A DNA stretch of 64,000 bases from Chryseobacterium sp. MYb7 (GCF_002979455.1 NZ_PCOU01000013.1:1-64000); one strand, 5' to 3'; counted from the stretch's first letter, positions 40,319 through 50,341 are shown. The notes: a model not told the origin generated them from the sequence alone. Numbers and translations are program-made.

Positions 40319-41592
40319 TGACTAAACAGATGATGAGAGAGGGAGTAAGTTCTTCCGTTTTAGAGAATGTCTATAAAGCAGAGGAACGATTAAGAAATGT
40401 AGTGGTAAAAACACCTTTGGCTGTCAATAATAATCTGTCAGCTATTTATGAGTCGAATATTTATTTTAAAAGAGAAGACCTTCAAAGGGTGAGATCCTAT
40501 AAAATACGAGGAGCCTATAATAAGATGGCCACCATGTCTGAGGAAGAACTTTCAAAAGGGGTTGTTTGTGCCAGTGCCGGAAATCATGCGCAAGGCGTTG
40601 CTTTTGCGTGTCAGACAATGAAGGTCAAAGGAACTATTTTCATGCCTTTGCCTACACCCGGACAAAAGCTTGAACAAGTAAAGATGTTCGGAGGAGAATA
40701 CATAGATGTTATCCTTTTCGGAGATACTTTTGATGCGGCGAAAGATGCAGCGATGAGGTTTTTGGAAGATCATAACAGTGTATTTATCCATCCATTTGAT
40801 GATCCTGCTATTATTGAAGGGCAGGCGACAACGGCACTCGAAATTCTGGAACAGTCAGAAGGCATGGTAGATTATCTTTTTGTTCCGATAGGTGGTGGTG
40901 GGCTGGCAGCAGGAGTCTGTACGGTATTTCAGTATTTGTCCCCACAAACAAAAATTATTGGTGTAGAGCCCTCCGCAGCAGCAAGCATGAAAAAAGCCCT
41001 TGAAAAAGGAAAACCAGTTCTTCTTGAAAAGATAAGCCGTTTTGTAGATGGAGCAGCGGTACAGCAAGTAGGAGACCTCACTTTCGAACGCTGTAAAAAT
41101 ATCCTGTACGATATGGCTACAGTAGATGAAGGACTTGTCTGTGAAACCATATTATCACTGTATAATAAAGATGCTATCGTGGTAGAACCCGCGGGAGCGC
41201 TTTCAGTGGCAGCTTTGGACCGATACAGAGAGGAAATAAAAGGTAAAAATGTAGTGTGTATTATCAGTGGTAGTAACAATGATATTACCCGTATGGAAGA
41301 GATCAAGGAAAAAGCGTTGCTTTATGCAGGGTTAAAACATTATTTCCTGGTCAGATTTCCACAGCGTCCCGGAGCATTGAAAACCTTTGTGATAGATGTA
41401 CTGGGTCCTGATGATGATATTACTTATTTTGAGTACACCCAAAAAAATTCAAAAGAAAAGGGAATTGCAGTCGTAGGAATTGCTTTGAAGCAAAACAAAG
41501 ATTTCACTCCTTTGATCGATAAGATGAAACAATATGATTTCTTTGTCAACTATTTGAACAATGATCCTTCTCTGATGAATTTGCTTATTTAA
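40318..41592 (+). CDS. ilvA: Threonine ammonia-lyase (biosynthetic type)
   Basis: The 424-aa PLP enzyme has the Schiff-base lysine K62 in SYKIRGAYNKM, the phosphate-binding GGGGLAAGV loop and SAGNHAQGVAFA. A C-terminal ACT-like regulatory segment (about 328-424, KHYFLVRFPQRPGALKTF) would give isoleucine feedback. It makes 2-ketobutyrate from threonine for isoleucine. It is last in the operon; a terminator follows at 41777, beyond a repeat copy. Confidence 0.95.
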   Translation: MTKQMMREGVSSSVLENVYKAEERLRNVVVKTPLAVNNNLSAIYESNIYFKREDLQRVRSYKIRGAYNKMATMSEEELSKGVVCASAGNHAQGVAFACQTMKVKGTIFMPLPTPGQKLEQVKMFGGEYIDVILFGDTFDAAKDAAMRFLEDHNSVFIHPFDDPAIIEGQATTALEILEQSEGMVDYLFVPIGGGGLAAGVCTVFQYLSPQTKIIGVEPSAAASMKKALEKGKPVLLEKISRFVDGAAVQQVGDLTFERCKNILYDMATVDEGLVCETILSLYNKDAIVVEPAGALSVAALDRYREEIKGKNVVCIISGSNNDITRMEEIKEKALLYAGLKHYFLVRFPQRPGALKTFVIDVLGPDDDITYFEYTQKNSKEKGIAVVGIALKQNKDFTPLIDKMKQYDFFVNYLNNDPSLMNLLI

Positions 41593-41995
41593 AATTTTTT
41601 AAACCATTAAGGATGATTAAGTTTTTAAGAATAATTAAGCAGAAAGCTTCATTCAACAGGGTTGAATCTTAACTTTCCTTAAATCCTGAATTTATCTTAA
41701 TGGCTCCAAATCATATAATCATATCCAATATTAAATTATTTCGTTTTAAAAACAGATTCTAAAAACACAATGATGAAAAGAGCTTCACAATCTGTGAAGC
41801 TCTTTATTTTTCGACAATAATGATTAATTAAAAATATTTTTTTGAACGATTAAGGATGATTAAGCTTTTAAGAATAGTGAAGGGAAATATCTTTCGATAT
41901 TTATTAAGCAAAATGCTTCATTCAAATTTATTTGAATCTTAACTTTCCTTAAATTCTAAACTCTTCTTAATGGTTCAATTCTTTTTCCTTACAAG
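41593..41995. repeat. Two copies of a palindromic repeat around the ilv terminator
   Basis: Copy 1 spans about 41605-41706 and copy 2 about 41844-41978. Shared words are ATTAAGGATGATTAAG, TTTTAAGAATA, GCTTCATTCAA, TTGAATCTTAACTTTCCTTAAA and the ending TCTTAATGG (words given apart). Each copy begins AACCATTAAG-like and ends with its inverse CTTAATGGTT-like, so it folds on itself. Copy 2 has an extra insert with GAAATATC/GATATTT. No gene lies here. The ilvA terminator stands between the copies. Confidence 0.7.
41777..41811 (+). terminator. Terminator of the ilv operon
   Basis: AAAGAGCTTCACA (41777-41789) and TGTGAAGCTCTTT (41793-41805) form a 13-bp stem with loop ATC, followed by ATTTTT. It is symmetrical enough to serve both strands, so it may also end the M28 peptidase transcript. 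Confidence 0.88.
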
Positions 41996-43465
41996 TTATC
42001 TTTCAAGCGAAAAATTTGAAATTACTTTCGGACGCTCAGTTTCATTAGCAACTTTCCAGGATGTTCTGTACATCCATTCCGTCATTTTATACAGCTTTTT
42101 GTAATTGATATTTTCAGATTCATCCTGTGGTGTATGATATTGGTCGTGCAGTACACTGGTGAAGAATATCGAAGGAATTCCAATTTTCGCATATGGAAGA
42201 TGGTCACTTCTGAAATAGAAATACTCAGTATGGCTTGGAGAATCCCAATCTTTCAGATATTTGAATTTTGTACTTTCATTATTGGCATCTTCAGCCATTT
42301 TTACAAGCTCTTCAGAATTTTTGTGAGGAGCATTTCCTCCTAATAAAGCCGCTTCATTATTATCATTTCTACCGATCATATCACCGTTCAGAACGGCTAC
42401 AATTTTCTCTTTCGGAACTACAGGATGGGCTGCATGCCATCTTGAACCCAGCAAACCTCTTTCTTCAGCCCCATGGAAAACAAACAGAATACTTCTTTTT
42501 CCCGGCTGTTTTTTATATGCTCTGGCCATAGCCAACATGGCAACACAGGTACTTGCATTATCATCAGCACCGTTGTAGATGGTGTCGTTTTTTACAGGAT
42601 GTCTGATCCCGTCATGATCCTGATGCCCGCTCAGCAAAACATATTCGTTTTTAAGCACAGGATCTGTACCTTCTATTTTTCCGATAATATTAACGGATGG
42701 ATATTTGTAGGTTTCAGTGATCAGGTTCAGAGAAGCTTTGGGATTGTTTTTTACCCAGCCTGCATTTTCTCTTTTGATCCACAAAACAGGAATATTATTC
42801 GTGATTTTTTCTCTTAATCCTTCTACACCATAGCTTCCTCTTGTCATTTGAGGCAGTACTTCTACCCAGCTTTTTTCAGAGGTATCATCGGTAATGAAAA
42901 TAATGGCTTTCGCTCCCAACTGAAAAGCTTTATCGTAATATTTATTTCTTACAAAACCAGGATATCTTCTTATAAAAAGGGTCATATCCTTAGAAATATT
43001 TTTGTCAGAAGCGTTTACGGCAAGTACTTTTCCTTTGATATTCAGTTTGGCAAGATCTTCTGGCTCTGCGTTTCCGGCATACACTATTTCTGCATCTACA
43101 GAAGCATTGACAGGTTCAGCAACTAAAAAATCTTTCCATAGTTTCAGATTTGTATCTCCAACTTTTAGGCTGCTTTGCGGGATTACCTGATGTCTGTACA
43201 TGTCAAAAAACTGGAAAAAAGTTCCGTTATCTCCGGCGGGTTTCATTCCTGCTTCTTTGGCTTTGTCAGCCAGCCACATAGAAACTTTCAATTCACCCAG
43301 CGTTCCGGCTTCACGTCCCCAGAACTGGTCTGCAGCAAGCTGGTACATATCGGTACGAAGATCTGCTTCTTTGATGGCGGAAACCAATGGTTTTTTATAA
43401 TTCTGTGCACCTGCAATAGCAAATAAGAAGAGCCCAAGCAGAGAAAAAACATAATTTTTATTCAT
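41996..43465 (-). CDS. Exported M28-family zinc aminopeptidase
   Basis: The 489-aa protein has a signal peptide (1-20), a PA-like insert (about 140-250) and an M28 catalytic domain with visible zinc ligands: SGHQDHDG, NGADDNAST, HGAEERGLLGS (catalytic and ligand Glu), LNGDMIGRND and the late SDH of YFRSDHLPY. It would remove N-terminal amino acids from peptides in the periplasm or outside the cell. A 78-aa gene is 8 nt upstream on the same strand. Confidence 0.92.
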   Translation of the reverse strand: MNKNYVFSLLGLFLFAIAGAQNYKKPLVSAIKEADLRTDMYQLAADQFWGREAGTLGELKVSMWLADKAKEAGMKPAGDNGTFFQFFDMYRHQVIPQSSLKVGDTNLKLWKDFLVAEPVNASVDAEIVYAGNAEPEDLAKLNIKGKVLAVNASDKNISKDMTLFIRRYPGFVRNKYYDKAFQLGAKAIIFITDDTSEKSWVEVLPQMTRGSYGVEGLREKITNNIPVLWIKRENAGWVKNNPKASLNLITETYKYPSVNIIGKIEGTDPVLKNEYVLLSGHQDHDGIRHPVKNDTIYNGADDNASTCVAMLAMARAYKKQPGKRSILFVFHGAEERGLLGSRWHAAHPVVPKEKIVAVLNGDMIGRNDNNEAALLGGNAPHKNSEELVKMAEDANNESTKFKYLKDWDSPSHTEYFYFRSDHLPYAKIGIPSIFFTSVLHDQYHTPQDESENINYKKLYKMTEWMYRTSWKVANETERPKVISNFSLER

Positions 43466-43473
43466 AAGAACAC

Positions 43474-43710
43474 TTAATTGAAGTTAGCCAATTTCTCCGA
43501 AAATTGTTTTGAAAATTCCTTTCTGTCTTCTTCCAGTTTGTCCTGTTTAGAAGGTAAAATATAAGTGAAAAGTATTTTGTCTTCATTGTCTAAAAAGATA
43601 ATTTCCTTTTCATTTCCATCAATCATCTGTGAGAAAATTTCCCACATCGGAGTGTCTTTTAATTTTAATAATTCAAAAAACTGTTCTGCTTTGATTTCGA
43701 TTTTCTGCAT
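43474..43710 (-). CDS. Small hypothetical protein
   Basis: The 78-aa product is charged and helical (KDTPMWEIFSQMIDGNEKEI followed by a short hairpin and ILPSKQDKLEEDRKEF), with no signal peptide. It lies 8 nt upstream of the M28 peptidase start, so it is probably in its transcript. I recognise no family. Confidence 0.55.
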   Translation of the reverse strand: MQKIEIKAEQFFELLKLKDTPMWEIFSQMIDGNEKEIIFLDNEDKILFTYILPSKQDKLEEDRKEFSKQFSEKLANFN

Positions 43711-43784
43711 GTTCTTTTTATATATTATCGGTGAATATTTCTGAATTTTGATTCAAAAATAAAGATTTTGTATTTTTCAGGGTA

Positions 43785-46184
43785 TTAAAACTCAAGAAAC
43801 TTAAGCTTAAACTGGATGGCAAAATTTTCTCTGAAATGCGGAGTCGCATAATAACCCACTCTGTAGAATAAGCCCAGATTAAAATAACTGGAAAGGAAAT
43901 TGTTCCATTCCAAACCTACTTCCTGATACAGGTGATCCAGTTTTCTGAACTTAAACTGATGATATTCCGGATGTTTCATATCTCCGATAGTCCCTCTTAA
44001 GACGAAATCAAAGCTGGAAACATTATGCCCGAAACTCTTGAAATACCATGGCAGTTTGTGTGTAAAGTAATACGCTACGAATCTGTCATTATAGTATTTT
44101 CCACCCTCCAGAGTAGCAAACCCAAGGTAAGAAGTAAGGTTAAAATTAAAGTCTTTACCAGGAGAGGCCAATCCGTTCATCGTAAAGTTTTTCCAGATAG
44201 GAGCTCCGCCCAGAACAGCACCTCCATACAATCTGAAACCGGTAGTCCCGATCGGTGTTTTGAAATTATGAACAAACAGTGCATCAAAACGGGAGTAATT
44301 AAAATCTCCCTGCAGCATTTTGTAACTTTGTTCATAATTAAAATAGAGCTCAGGATATCTCTGGTCAATCAGAGATTTTCCCTGTGGAGTCATAATATTG
44401 GTGGAATTCGGAGAATATTTTAAGGTGAAAAGCGTATTGAAATTTCGATAGGAAGTTCCTCTGTCTCTGAACTGATAATCAAACTCTGCTTGTTCTGTAT
44501 TTCTTCTTACAGCAAGGGCAAGGGTAAGACCGTTTGTGACATCGTTCAGATAAGATAATGACATTCCTTTAAAGTGAAAATATTTGTCATTGTTTAGATT
44601 ATTCCCAAAGTTCATCGTTCTCATTTTGAAATTCCAAAACTTGCGGTTGAATTCCCCAGAGGCGGTTACATCATCATACACCTCAAATCTGAAAATTGAG
44701 TTTTTTTCCAGTGTGGTTTTCATGTCAAGCCCCATTCCGTATTTCCATTTTCTGTCCTTCACTCCATAGGCAAAGTAGTAATCAGGTGAAAAATAAGGGT
44801 TAAAATTTTCATTCAGTTTGGCTTTTAAACCTAATCTGAAACCTTCATAGGAGTTATAATTGACAACTTCATCTACGGCAAAGTCTACAGATCCTACTCT
44901 GATCTGTCCGTTCAGTAATCCCGATAAAATCTGTGCTTTGGTATCAATTTTATATTTTTTACCTAAACTGTCGATCGTTTTATAGGTATTTTTTTCCCTG
45001 TCGGTAAGAGGTTCTGTTCTGTATTGATCCAGAGAATGCCCATCAATATTTTTTACAGAAAAAGTGTAGCCTTTGAAATCTTTGGGGTTCTCTTCAATAG
45101 GGGCTTCGAAATCAAAATATTTTGAAGTGAGGAAAGCATAGGTGCCAAAGCTTTTTTTGTCTTTCTTATCGTCAGGATGTACTTTGTCATCCATGGCCAT
45201 TTTACCCATTTTAAGCTTGGTTTTCTCATGGGCGAGGAACCATTTGTTATTGTAAAAGACCCAGGTACTGGTGATAATTCCTTCGTTTTTATTTTTACTG
45301 AAATTTTCAATTTTTTTGACTCCGTAAGTCTCGGTATCTACATAAATAGCACCATTATACTTACGTTTTCTGTCCAGTTTTTTGTAATTCACTTCTCGGA
45401 AACGGATCACAAAGTTTTTTCTTCCGTCCAGAGTAACGGTGTCTGAAAGGAAAAATCTGTACAATCCTCTGTTTTCTGGCTTCAACTGCTCCGGAACAAC
45501 ATCCCTGTTACTCTGTTGAAGTGCGATCATTTCATAGATGGGCTGCTTCAGGCCGGAAATTCTGTTATCCAGAATATTGATCTTTTCCCCATATTTTTTG
45601 GAATATAAAAACTCTTGGGCTCTTTCCCAAAGAAAGAGTTTGCTTTTTGAAAATATTTTTCTTGCAGTGATGTTGTTCAGGGAGTCTTTTTCTCTTTTTT
45701 TCTTGAAAATATTGAGATCATTGAAATACTGATTAAACTGAGAAAGACTGTCTTCATCAATATCCAAAGATATTTTTTCATAGGATTTGTAGGAATAGGA
45801 GCCTAAGCTTTTTGGAGAATTTTCGTTAAATAATTTATTTACTTTTCTAAGAATTTCTAACGCTCTCGGATCACTTTTATCTTCAATGACTACCGCTTCA
45901 ATATTAGTAGTAGCTGATGTTTTTTTGAGCAAAGAAACCTCCATACTGCTTTCTACGGTAATGTTTTCTTTCTGGTAAGAATCAGCATCAATATCAATAT
46001 TCTTGCATCCTGTTTTGAATTCAAGAACCCCCTGTTCATTGGTATACCCGATGATTGCATTGTCACACGACACTTTAGCATTAAAAACAGGCTTTTGACT
46101 GGCGTCATCCACAACCTTAATTTTTGATTGCGAATACCCCAAAAAGCTAATCAGAAAAAATAATAACAGTAATTCCCTTTTCAT
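43785..46184 (-). CDS. DUF5686-type outer-membrane protein with carboxypeptidase-regulatory domain
   Basis: The 799-aa protein has a signal peptide (1-18), a CarboxypepD_reg-like beta-sandwich (about 20-95: DASQKPVFNAKVSC and DIDADSYQKENITV), a middle region (about 110-370) and a C-terminal barrel-like part of about 400 residues ending in aromatic FKLKFLEF. Architecture and ending match the DUF5686 outer-membrane family of Bacteroidetes. Function is unknown; it is embedded in the outer membrane. It is monocistronic and ends close to the 78-aa gene on the same strand. Confidence 0.88.
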   Translation of the reverse strand: MKRELLLLFFLISFLGYSQSKIKVVDDASQKPVFNAKVSCDNAIIGYTNEQGVLEFKTGCKNIDIDADSYQKENITVESSMEVSLLKKTSATTNIEAVVIEDKSDPRALEILRKVNKLFNENSPKSLGSYSYKSYEKISLDIDEDSLSQFNQYFNDLNIFKKKREKDSLNNITARKIFSKSKLFLWERAQEFLYSKKYGEKINILDNRISGLKQPIYEMIALQQSNRDVVPEQLKPENRGLYRFFLSDTVTLDGRKNFVIRFREVNYKKLDRKRKYNGAIYVDTETYGVKKIENFSKNKNEGIITSTWVFYNNKWFLAHEKTKLKMGKMAMDDKVHPDDKKDKKSFGTYAFLTSKYFDFEAPIEENPKDFKGYTFSVKNIDGHSLDQYRTEPLTDREKNTYKTIDSLGKKYKIDTKAQILSGLLNGQIRVGSVDFAVDEVVNYNSYEGFRLGLKAKLNENFNPYFSPDYYFAYGVKDRKWKYGMGLDMKTTLEKNSIFRFEVYDDVTASGEFNRKFWNFKMRTMNFGNNLNNDKYFHFKGMSLSYLNDVTNGLTLALAVRRNTEQAEFDYQFRDRGTSYRNFNTLFTLKYSPNSTNIMTPQGKSLIDQRYPELYFNYEQSYKMLQGDFNYSRFDALFVHNFKTPIGTTGFRLYGGAVLGGAPIWKNFTMNGLASPGKDFNFNLTSYLGFATLEGGKYYNDRFVAYYFTHKLPWYFKSFGHNVSSFDFVLRGTIGDMKHPEYHQFKFRKLDHLYQEVGLEWNNFLSSYFNLGLFYRVGYYATPHFRENFAIQFKLKFLEF

Positions 46185-46345
46185 GTAAAAAAACTAGGTC
46201 AAAATTAATGATATTTATTCTTGTAAAAAAGTTTTTAACAGAGTATAACATTGATTTAATCTAATGTTTTCATGGACTTCCCTCTGATCAAATTAAATAA
46301 CAAAGCCCCTCAGATAGTCTTTTTGACTTTTCATTACATTTCGAA

Positions 46346-46383
46346 TAAAAAAACTCCTGAACAGATGATTTTCAGGAGTTTTA
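46346..46383 (-). terminator. Terminator of the di-haem peroxidase gene
   Basis: AAAACTCCTGA (46350-46360)/TCAGGAGTTTT (46372-46382), 11 bp. On the minus strand it is followed by seven T. It lies 21 nt beyond the stop. Confidence 0.85.
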
Positions 46384-46403
46384 ATTATTTGTATAAGAAT
46401 TGC

Positions 46404-48218
46404 TTATCGATCGTCCAGAGCTTTCATAAACTCAATGATATCATCTATTTCTTTGTCTGTAAGCTGTAACGGTGCATCAGAAAGGGTCTGGTTTTCTACT
46501 TTAAATCCAAAAGCCTTTCCTCCGCCTTTGTTATAGAAATTCATCACTTCTTTCAGTGTTTTGTACCCTCCGTTGTGCATATAAGGAGCTGTTTTATTAC
46601 TATTTCTAAGGGTTGGTGTTTTGAAGGAATGCTGTAATGAAGGAACTGTTTCATGAAACTTTCCTCTTCCCAGATCATTGTCAAATACTCTGTTTTCTGC
46701 ATTCACAGCCACTCCCAATATTTCCTGTTCGGTTTTCTTGAAATTCGGCGGAACAGTACCATTGAATAAAGGAACGAAATGGCAAATTGCACATTGGGCT
46801 TTTCCAACAAAAAGATTAAAACCACGTTTTTGATTTTCTGTCATTGCCGATTTATTTCCTCTCATGTATTCATCAAAATCAGAATTAAATTTTGCGAGAG
46901 AACGGATATAGGTTGCCAGTACATTCTGCAGCTGCCAAACCTCAGTTTTTTGAGAATGGTAGATCTTTTTGAATGCTGCCTGATAGTTTTTATCCTGATT
47001 GATTTTGGCCAAAATCACATTCAGATCACCATGCATTTCTTCTTTATTAGAGATTACATCAGAGCTTTGTCCTTCCAGATCGTCTTTTCTCATATCCCAA
47101 AACTGACCATGCTGATATCCTGCGTAGTTGAGAGAAGGTGTATTTCTTGCCAGTTCAGAATTTTCAAGGGACATCGCTTTAGCAAGCCCATCTGTAAATG
47201 CTTTCTCCGGAATATGACAGGTTGCACAGCTTCTGTTATTGCTGTTGGATAGGATTTTGTCATTAAAAAGCTGATGTCCAAGAGCCGCCTTTTCTTCCGA
47301 ATATGCATATTCTTTTCCGGGAGTGAAAGCGTTAGGATTAAAAGCATTTTTAGTGAAAAAAGTAGCTGCATTTTTGTTTAAAGCAGTCGTTACTTCAACA
47401 TCCGGAATGTTCTCCTGATCTTTAAAATCAAGCATCAAAGCTGTTAACTTATTCAGGTGATTCGGTATAAAATTGACGTAATCAAATGTATTTTTGTCTG
47501 TGTTTTTCTTGAGAACTTCAATGGCTGAATTGATTTCTGTTACAATACTTTTTAAGGCTTTGTCTTTCGAACGATCAGTGGAAATCTGTTCCAGAGTTTC
47601 TTTTATTCCTTCCAGAGAAGATGGCATTTCCTGTAAAAACATTCCAGAAACAGGGGTGTCAAAACCAGAAATCCCCAAGCTGGAAATTCTGAATGCTTCC
47701 TGTCTCAACGCATCAAAAACCTGATCTTTACTGATGGTAATAACCTGAAAGTTGGTTTCTATAGTATTGCTTTTATTGATGAGTTTATTGAGCATTCTCG
47801 TGACTTCCTCTTTATTCCCTTTATCATATGGGTAGAACATTTCTTCCAAAACCTGAAGTCCTTCGGGTTCTATTTCTGTATGTTCATCCATTTCAATTTC
47901 AGGAAGAGCAGGCCCGTTGATAAATCTTGCGGAGTTGGGAAGGAAGTATTCTACCGCCCATTCAATTTTTTTATAGGTTTTTCTGATGTCCTGAAATTTT
48001 TCCTGAAGAAGTTTTTCATCAGAATTATTAGAAACCAGGGTTTTAAGTTCGTTAATTTGTTTTTCAAAATCAGCATTGGTTTTGAAAATCCTGTTTTTTA
48101 CAGAACCAAGATCTTCATATACGGGCGGCTGCTTATCATTTTTACAGTAATAAAGGGTGAAAAGTGCCGCTGCAGCGTATAAGATAAGAAGTGTCGGGTA
48201 TTTTGAAAGTTTATGCAT
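46404..48218 (-). CDS. Di-haem cytochrome c peroxidase with imelysin-like N-terminal region
   Basis: The 604-aa protein begins with a signal and possible lipobox (LYYC at 22-25). A helical N-terminal domain (about 35-270) resembles imelysin-like iron-linked domains (KTYKKIEWAVEYF...FINGPALPEIE). The C-terminal half (about 290-604) has two haem c motifs, CATCH and CAICH, and the peroxidase ending YMHNGGYKTLKEVMNFYNKGG, as in MauG/CcpA enzymes. It would act in the periplasm on peroxide or a protein substrate. The PhoX-like gene lies 65 nt upstream. Confidence 0.85.
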   Translation of the reverse strand: MHKLSKYPTLLILYAAAALFTLYYCKNDKQPPVYEDLGSVKNRIFKTNADFEKQINELKTLVSNNSDEKLLQEKFQDIRKTYKKIEWAVEYFLPNSARFINGPALPEIEMDEHTEIEPEGLQVLEEMFYPYDKGNKEEVTRMLNKLINKSNTIETNFQVITISKDQVFDALRQEAFRISSLGISGFDTPVSGMFLQEMPSSLEGIKETLEQISTDRSKDKALKSIVTEINSAIEVLKKNTDKNTFDYVNFIPNHLNKLTALMLDFKDQENIPDVEVTTALNKNAATFFTKNAFNPNAFTPGKEYAYSEEKAALGHQLFNDKILSNSNNRSCATCHIPEKAFTDGLAKAMSLENSELARNTPSLNYAGYQHGQFWDMRKDDLEGQSSDVISNKEEMHGDLNVILAKINQDKNYQAAFKKIYHSQKTEVWQLQNVLATYIRSLAKFNSDFDEYMRGNKSAMTENQKRGFNLFVGKAQCAICHFVPLFNGTVPPNFKKTEQEILGVAVNAENRVFDNDLGRGKFHETVPSLQHSFKTPTLRNSNKTAPYMHNGGYKTLKEVMNFYNKGGGKAFGFKVENQTLSDAPLQLTDKEIDDIIEFMKALDDR

Positions 48219-48223
48219 AGGTA

Positions 48224-48262
48224 TGAAAAAGTATCAACAGAGATTCTCTATTGATACTTTAA
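48224..48262 (-). terminator. Terminator of the PhoX-like gene
   Basis: AAAGTATCAA (48228-48237)/TTGATACTTT (48251-48260) with inner AGAG/CTCT; on the minus strand the stem ends in a T5 tract. So the PhoX-like gene and the peroxidase gene are mainly separate transcripts. Confidence 0.8.
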
Positions 48263-48283
48263 TTTGATATGAAGGAATTAAAA

Positions 48284-49762
48284 CTATTTTTCTACGTTTC
48301 TGATAATTACAATCTGCCCACCTTCTTTATTGGTGTTGATTCCGGAACCGTCAGGGTTTTTGAATTTATCCAGCTGCCATGTGTGAGAGTGGATATTCAC
48401 AGAGAAGGTATTTGGAATTCCGATGATGTCTGAAATATCAACCATTGCTCCGAATTCCCATGAACCGAATTTCTGGAGATCTCCGGATTGGTTGTAAGCG
48501 GTCTGCCATGCAGAATCACTTCTGTTGTGCTTCATGTTCAGCCATGGCTTGTATTGTTTTGTAGCGATATTCAGCTGCCAGATATAAGAATCGTGGTTGG
48601 CATTTTTGTAATAAGAATCTCCGTCTTCCTGGATGTATACAAAATTTTCAGTTACACATAGGTTATCAGGATTGATAAGATTGTTTCCTGGATTAGAATC
48701 TCCTTCAGCTACAACTTCTAATTTTCCTGTCAGCATATTATTAGTATTCAAGACAAGCTTGTATACTCTTCCCCACATTGTTAATCCAGCCTTTGGATTC
48801 ACACCGTCAGAAGATTCTCCGGTAGCGGTAAAGTAAATTTCTCTTCCTTTTCCTGCTCCTTTTCTGTAATCTACATCTTCCACTCTTGAAAAACGGATAG
48901 CGTTGTTGTCAATGTTTTTCTGATTGATCTGAGCTCCTGTAAGGTTCTTAGCATTCGGAATTTCTACGAATTCTACATCGTAGCTGCTTCCTTTTGTCAT
49001 ATCCGTTTCAGTATAATTGTTGTTCGTTCTTTTTAAAGAATATAATTTACCGTTATCCAGATCTCCCTGTGTATCGGCTACATACATGATCAGCTGTCCT
49101 GCAGACTGATGAGAAGAAGAGTAAGACTGGTCTTCACCAATGATAATATAAGATTTTCCGTTAGAAACATCTTTAGGAAGCGGAACTGCATTTTCCATGG
49201 AAGCCTTTCCTAAAGCTGGCTTTACTCTTGTTTTGTCTGATGCCTGAGAAGCTGGTGCCAAAGGATTCAAAGCGTGAACCATACTTTCTTCACCAGATTC
49301 ACCTGCTGTAAGGAATGCACTGAAACCATGAGTTTCAGGTGTTGCCAGTGTAGCAGAGCATAATCTTGTCATCCCTCCGGTTCCGTTTAAGATATATTCT
49401 CCTTTTACAGGCTTAAATGTTTTGTCTAAATACACTCTGGATACCGATTGTTTGATCTCATGGTTGGTGATCATCAGATAACCATCAGAGTTGGGATCTT
49501 TCATTATTCCCATTCCGTCCGGCTGGCCTCCGAAAACGAAATCTGGAGAACCAGAAAGAACATCAGAACTGGAGATAAGGGTGGTAATATTTAAATTTTC
49601 AAAACCAGGCATTCCAAAAACGAAAGCAGGCTCTTTAGAAAAATTTTCAATCTTTATTTTGTCATTGACAGGGGTATTGGAATCCCCGTTATTGTCATCG
49701 TTACAACCTTGAAAAACAATGGCTGCAATGAATAGAGCTCCAATAGTTTGGTTAATTTTCAT
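48284..49762 (-). CDS. PhoX-like alkaline phosphatase (DUF839) lipoprotein
   Basis: The 492-aa product has a lipobox (FQGC at 17-20) followed by an Asp-Asn acidic tail, so it is a lipoprotein with a surface-export-like start. The body matches the PhoX/DUF839 fold: PDGMGIMKDPNSDGYLMITN, GMTRLCSATLATPET, GEDQSY, and a late NPDNLCVTENFVYIQEDG that aligns with Ca/Fe ligands of PhoX. It would hydrolyse phosphomonoesters at the cell envelope. No Tat RR motif was seen, unlike many PhoX proteins. Confidence 0.85.
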   Translation of the reverse strand: MKINQTIGALFIAAIVFQGCNDDNNGDSNTPVNDKIKIENFSKEPAFVFGMPGFENLNITTLISSSDVLSGSPDFVFGGQPDGMGIMKDPNSDGYLMITNHEIKQSVSRVYLDKTFKPVKGEYILNGTGGMTRLCSATLATPETHGFSAFLTAGESGEESMVHALNPLAPASQASDKTRVKPALGKASMENAVPLPKDVSNGKSYIIIGEDQSYSSSHQSAGQLIMYVADTQGDLDNGKLYSLKRTNNNYTETDMTKGSSYDVEFVEIPNAKNLTGAQINQKNIDNNAIRFSRVEDVDYRKGAGKGREIYFTATGESSDGVNPKAGLTMWGRVYKLVLNTNNMLTGKLEVVAEGDSNPGNNLINPDNLCVTENFVYIQEDGDSYYKNANHDSYIWQLNIATKQYKPWLNMKHNRSDSAWQTAYNQSGDLQKFGSWEFGAMVDISDIIGIPNTFSVNIHSHTWQLDKFKNPDGSGINTNKEGGQIVIIRNVEK

Positions 49763-50341
49763 AATTATATTTTTTGAATTTCGATTAAGGCAAAACTAAT
49801 GGTCTGGTGTTAACTATGTTTTACGAGGACAAAACAATTAGTTTAATATTAGGTAATGATTTGTTAAGATAAGGTCAATAATTAGAATGGATATAAATAG
49901 AGAGACTTTGATGAAAATGTTCGTAATAAGAATAATATATTATAACGCAGTGTACGCAAAGTTTTTATTTTCTGCTTTTTTCGTTTGCAAAGGCGTTACA
50001 CTCAGCTATGAAATAATTGCTTTTTTTTGCTAAATGAAATGCCTTTACGAACGAAAATATTTATGATAACATGAGTTTTTTGCGATCCTTAGCGGTTAAA
50101 TAAAACATATATCTTTTTAATCCCCACGGATTTCACGAATTACACAGAGGTTTGAGGGGAAGTATGATTATTACGTACGCTTAGTCCGATCAATGAAGTT
50201 GATTCCATTCTTTGCCTCCCGAAATTATAAAGTATTATAGAAAAGACTTTGCGTTAAAGAACATAATATATGGCAAAAATAACCCCGGCTGTCTCGATTC
50301 CGAGACAGCCGGGGCTAAAATTTATAATAGAAGTTTCTATT
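49763..50341. repeat. Long spacer with dispersed-repeat remnants
   Basis: The 579 nt contain an imperfect palindrome, GTTTGCAAAGGC (49983-49994)/GCCTTTACGAAC (50041-50052), in a region starting AACGCAGTGTACGC and ending GCGATCCTTAGCGG (about 49950-50097), then a CCCCACGGATTTCACG stretch (about 50123-50138). These resemble known-looking dispersed extragenic repeats. The alaS terminator occupies 50274-50314. I see no gene. Confidence 0.6.
50274..50314 (-). terminator. Terminator of alaS
   Basis: CCCCGGCTGTCTCG (50283-50296)/CGAGACAGCCGGGG (50301-50314), a perfect 14-bp GC-rich stem with loop ATTC. On the minus strand a TTATTTTT tract follows. Confidence 0.92.

Noticed and set aside
49763-50273. 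A missed small gene in the long spacer before alaS
   Set aside because: No frame has a convincing start, composition or family match; repeats account for much of it.
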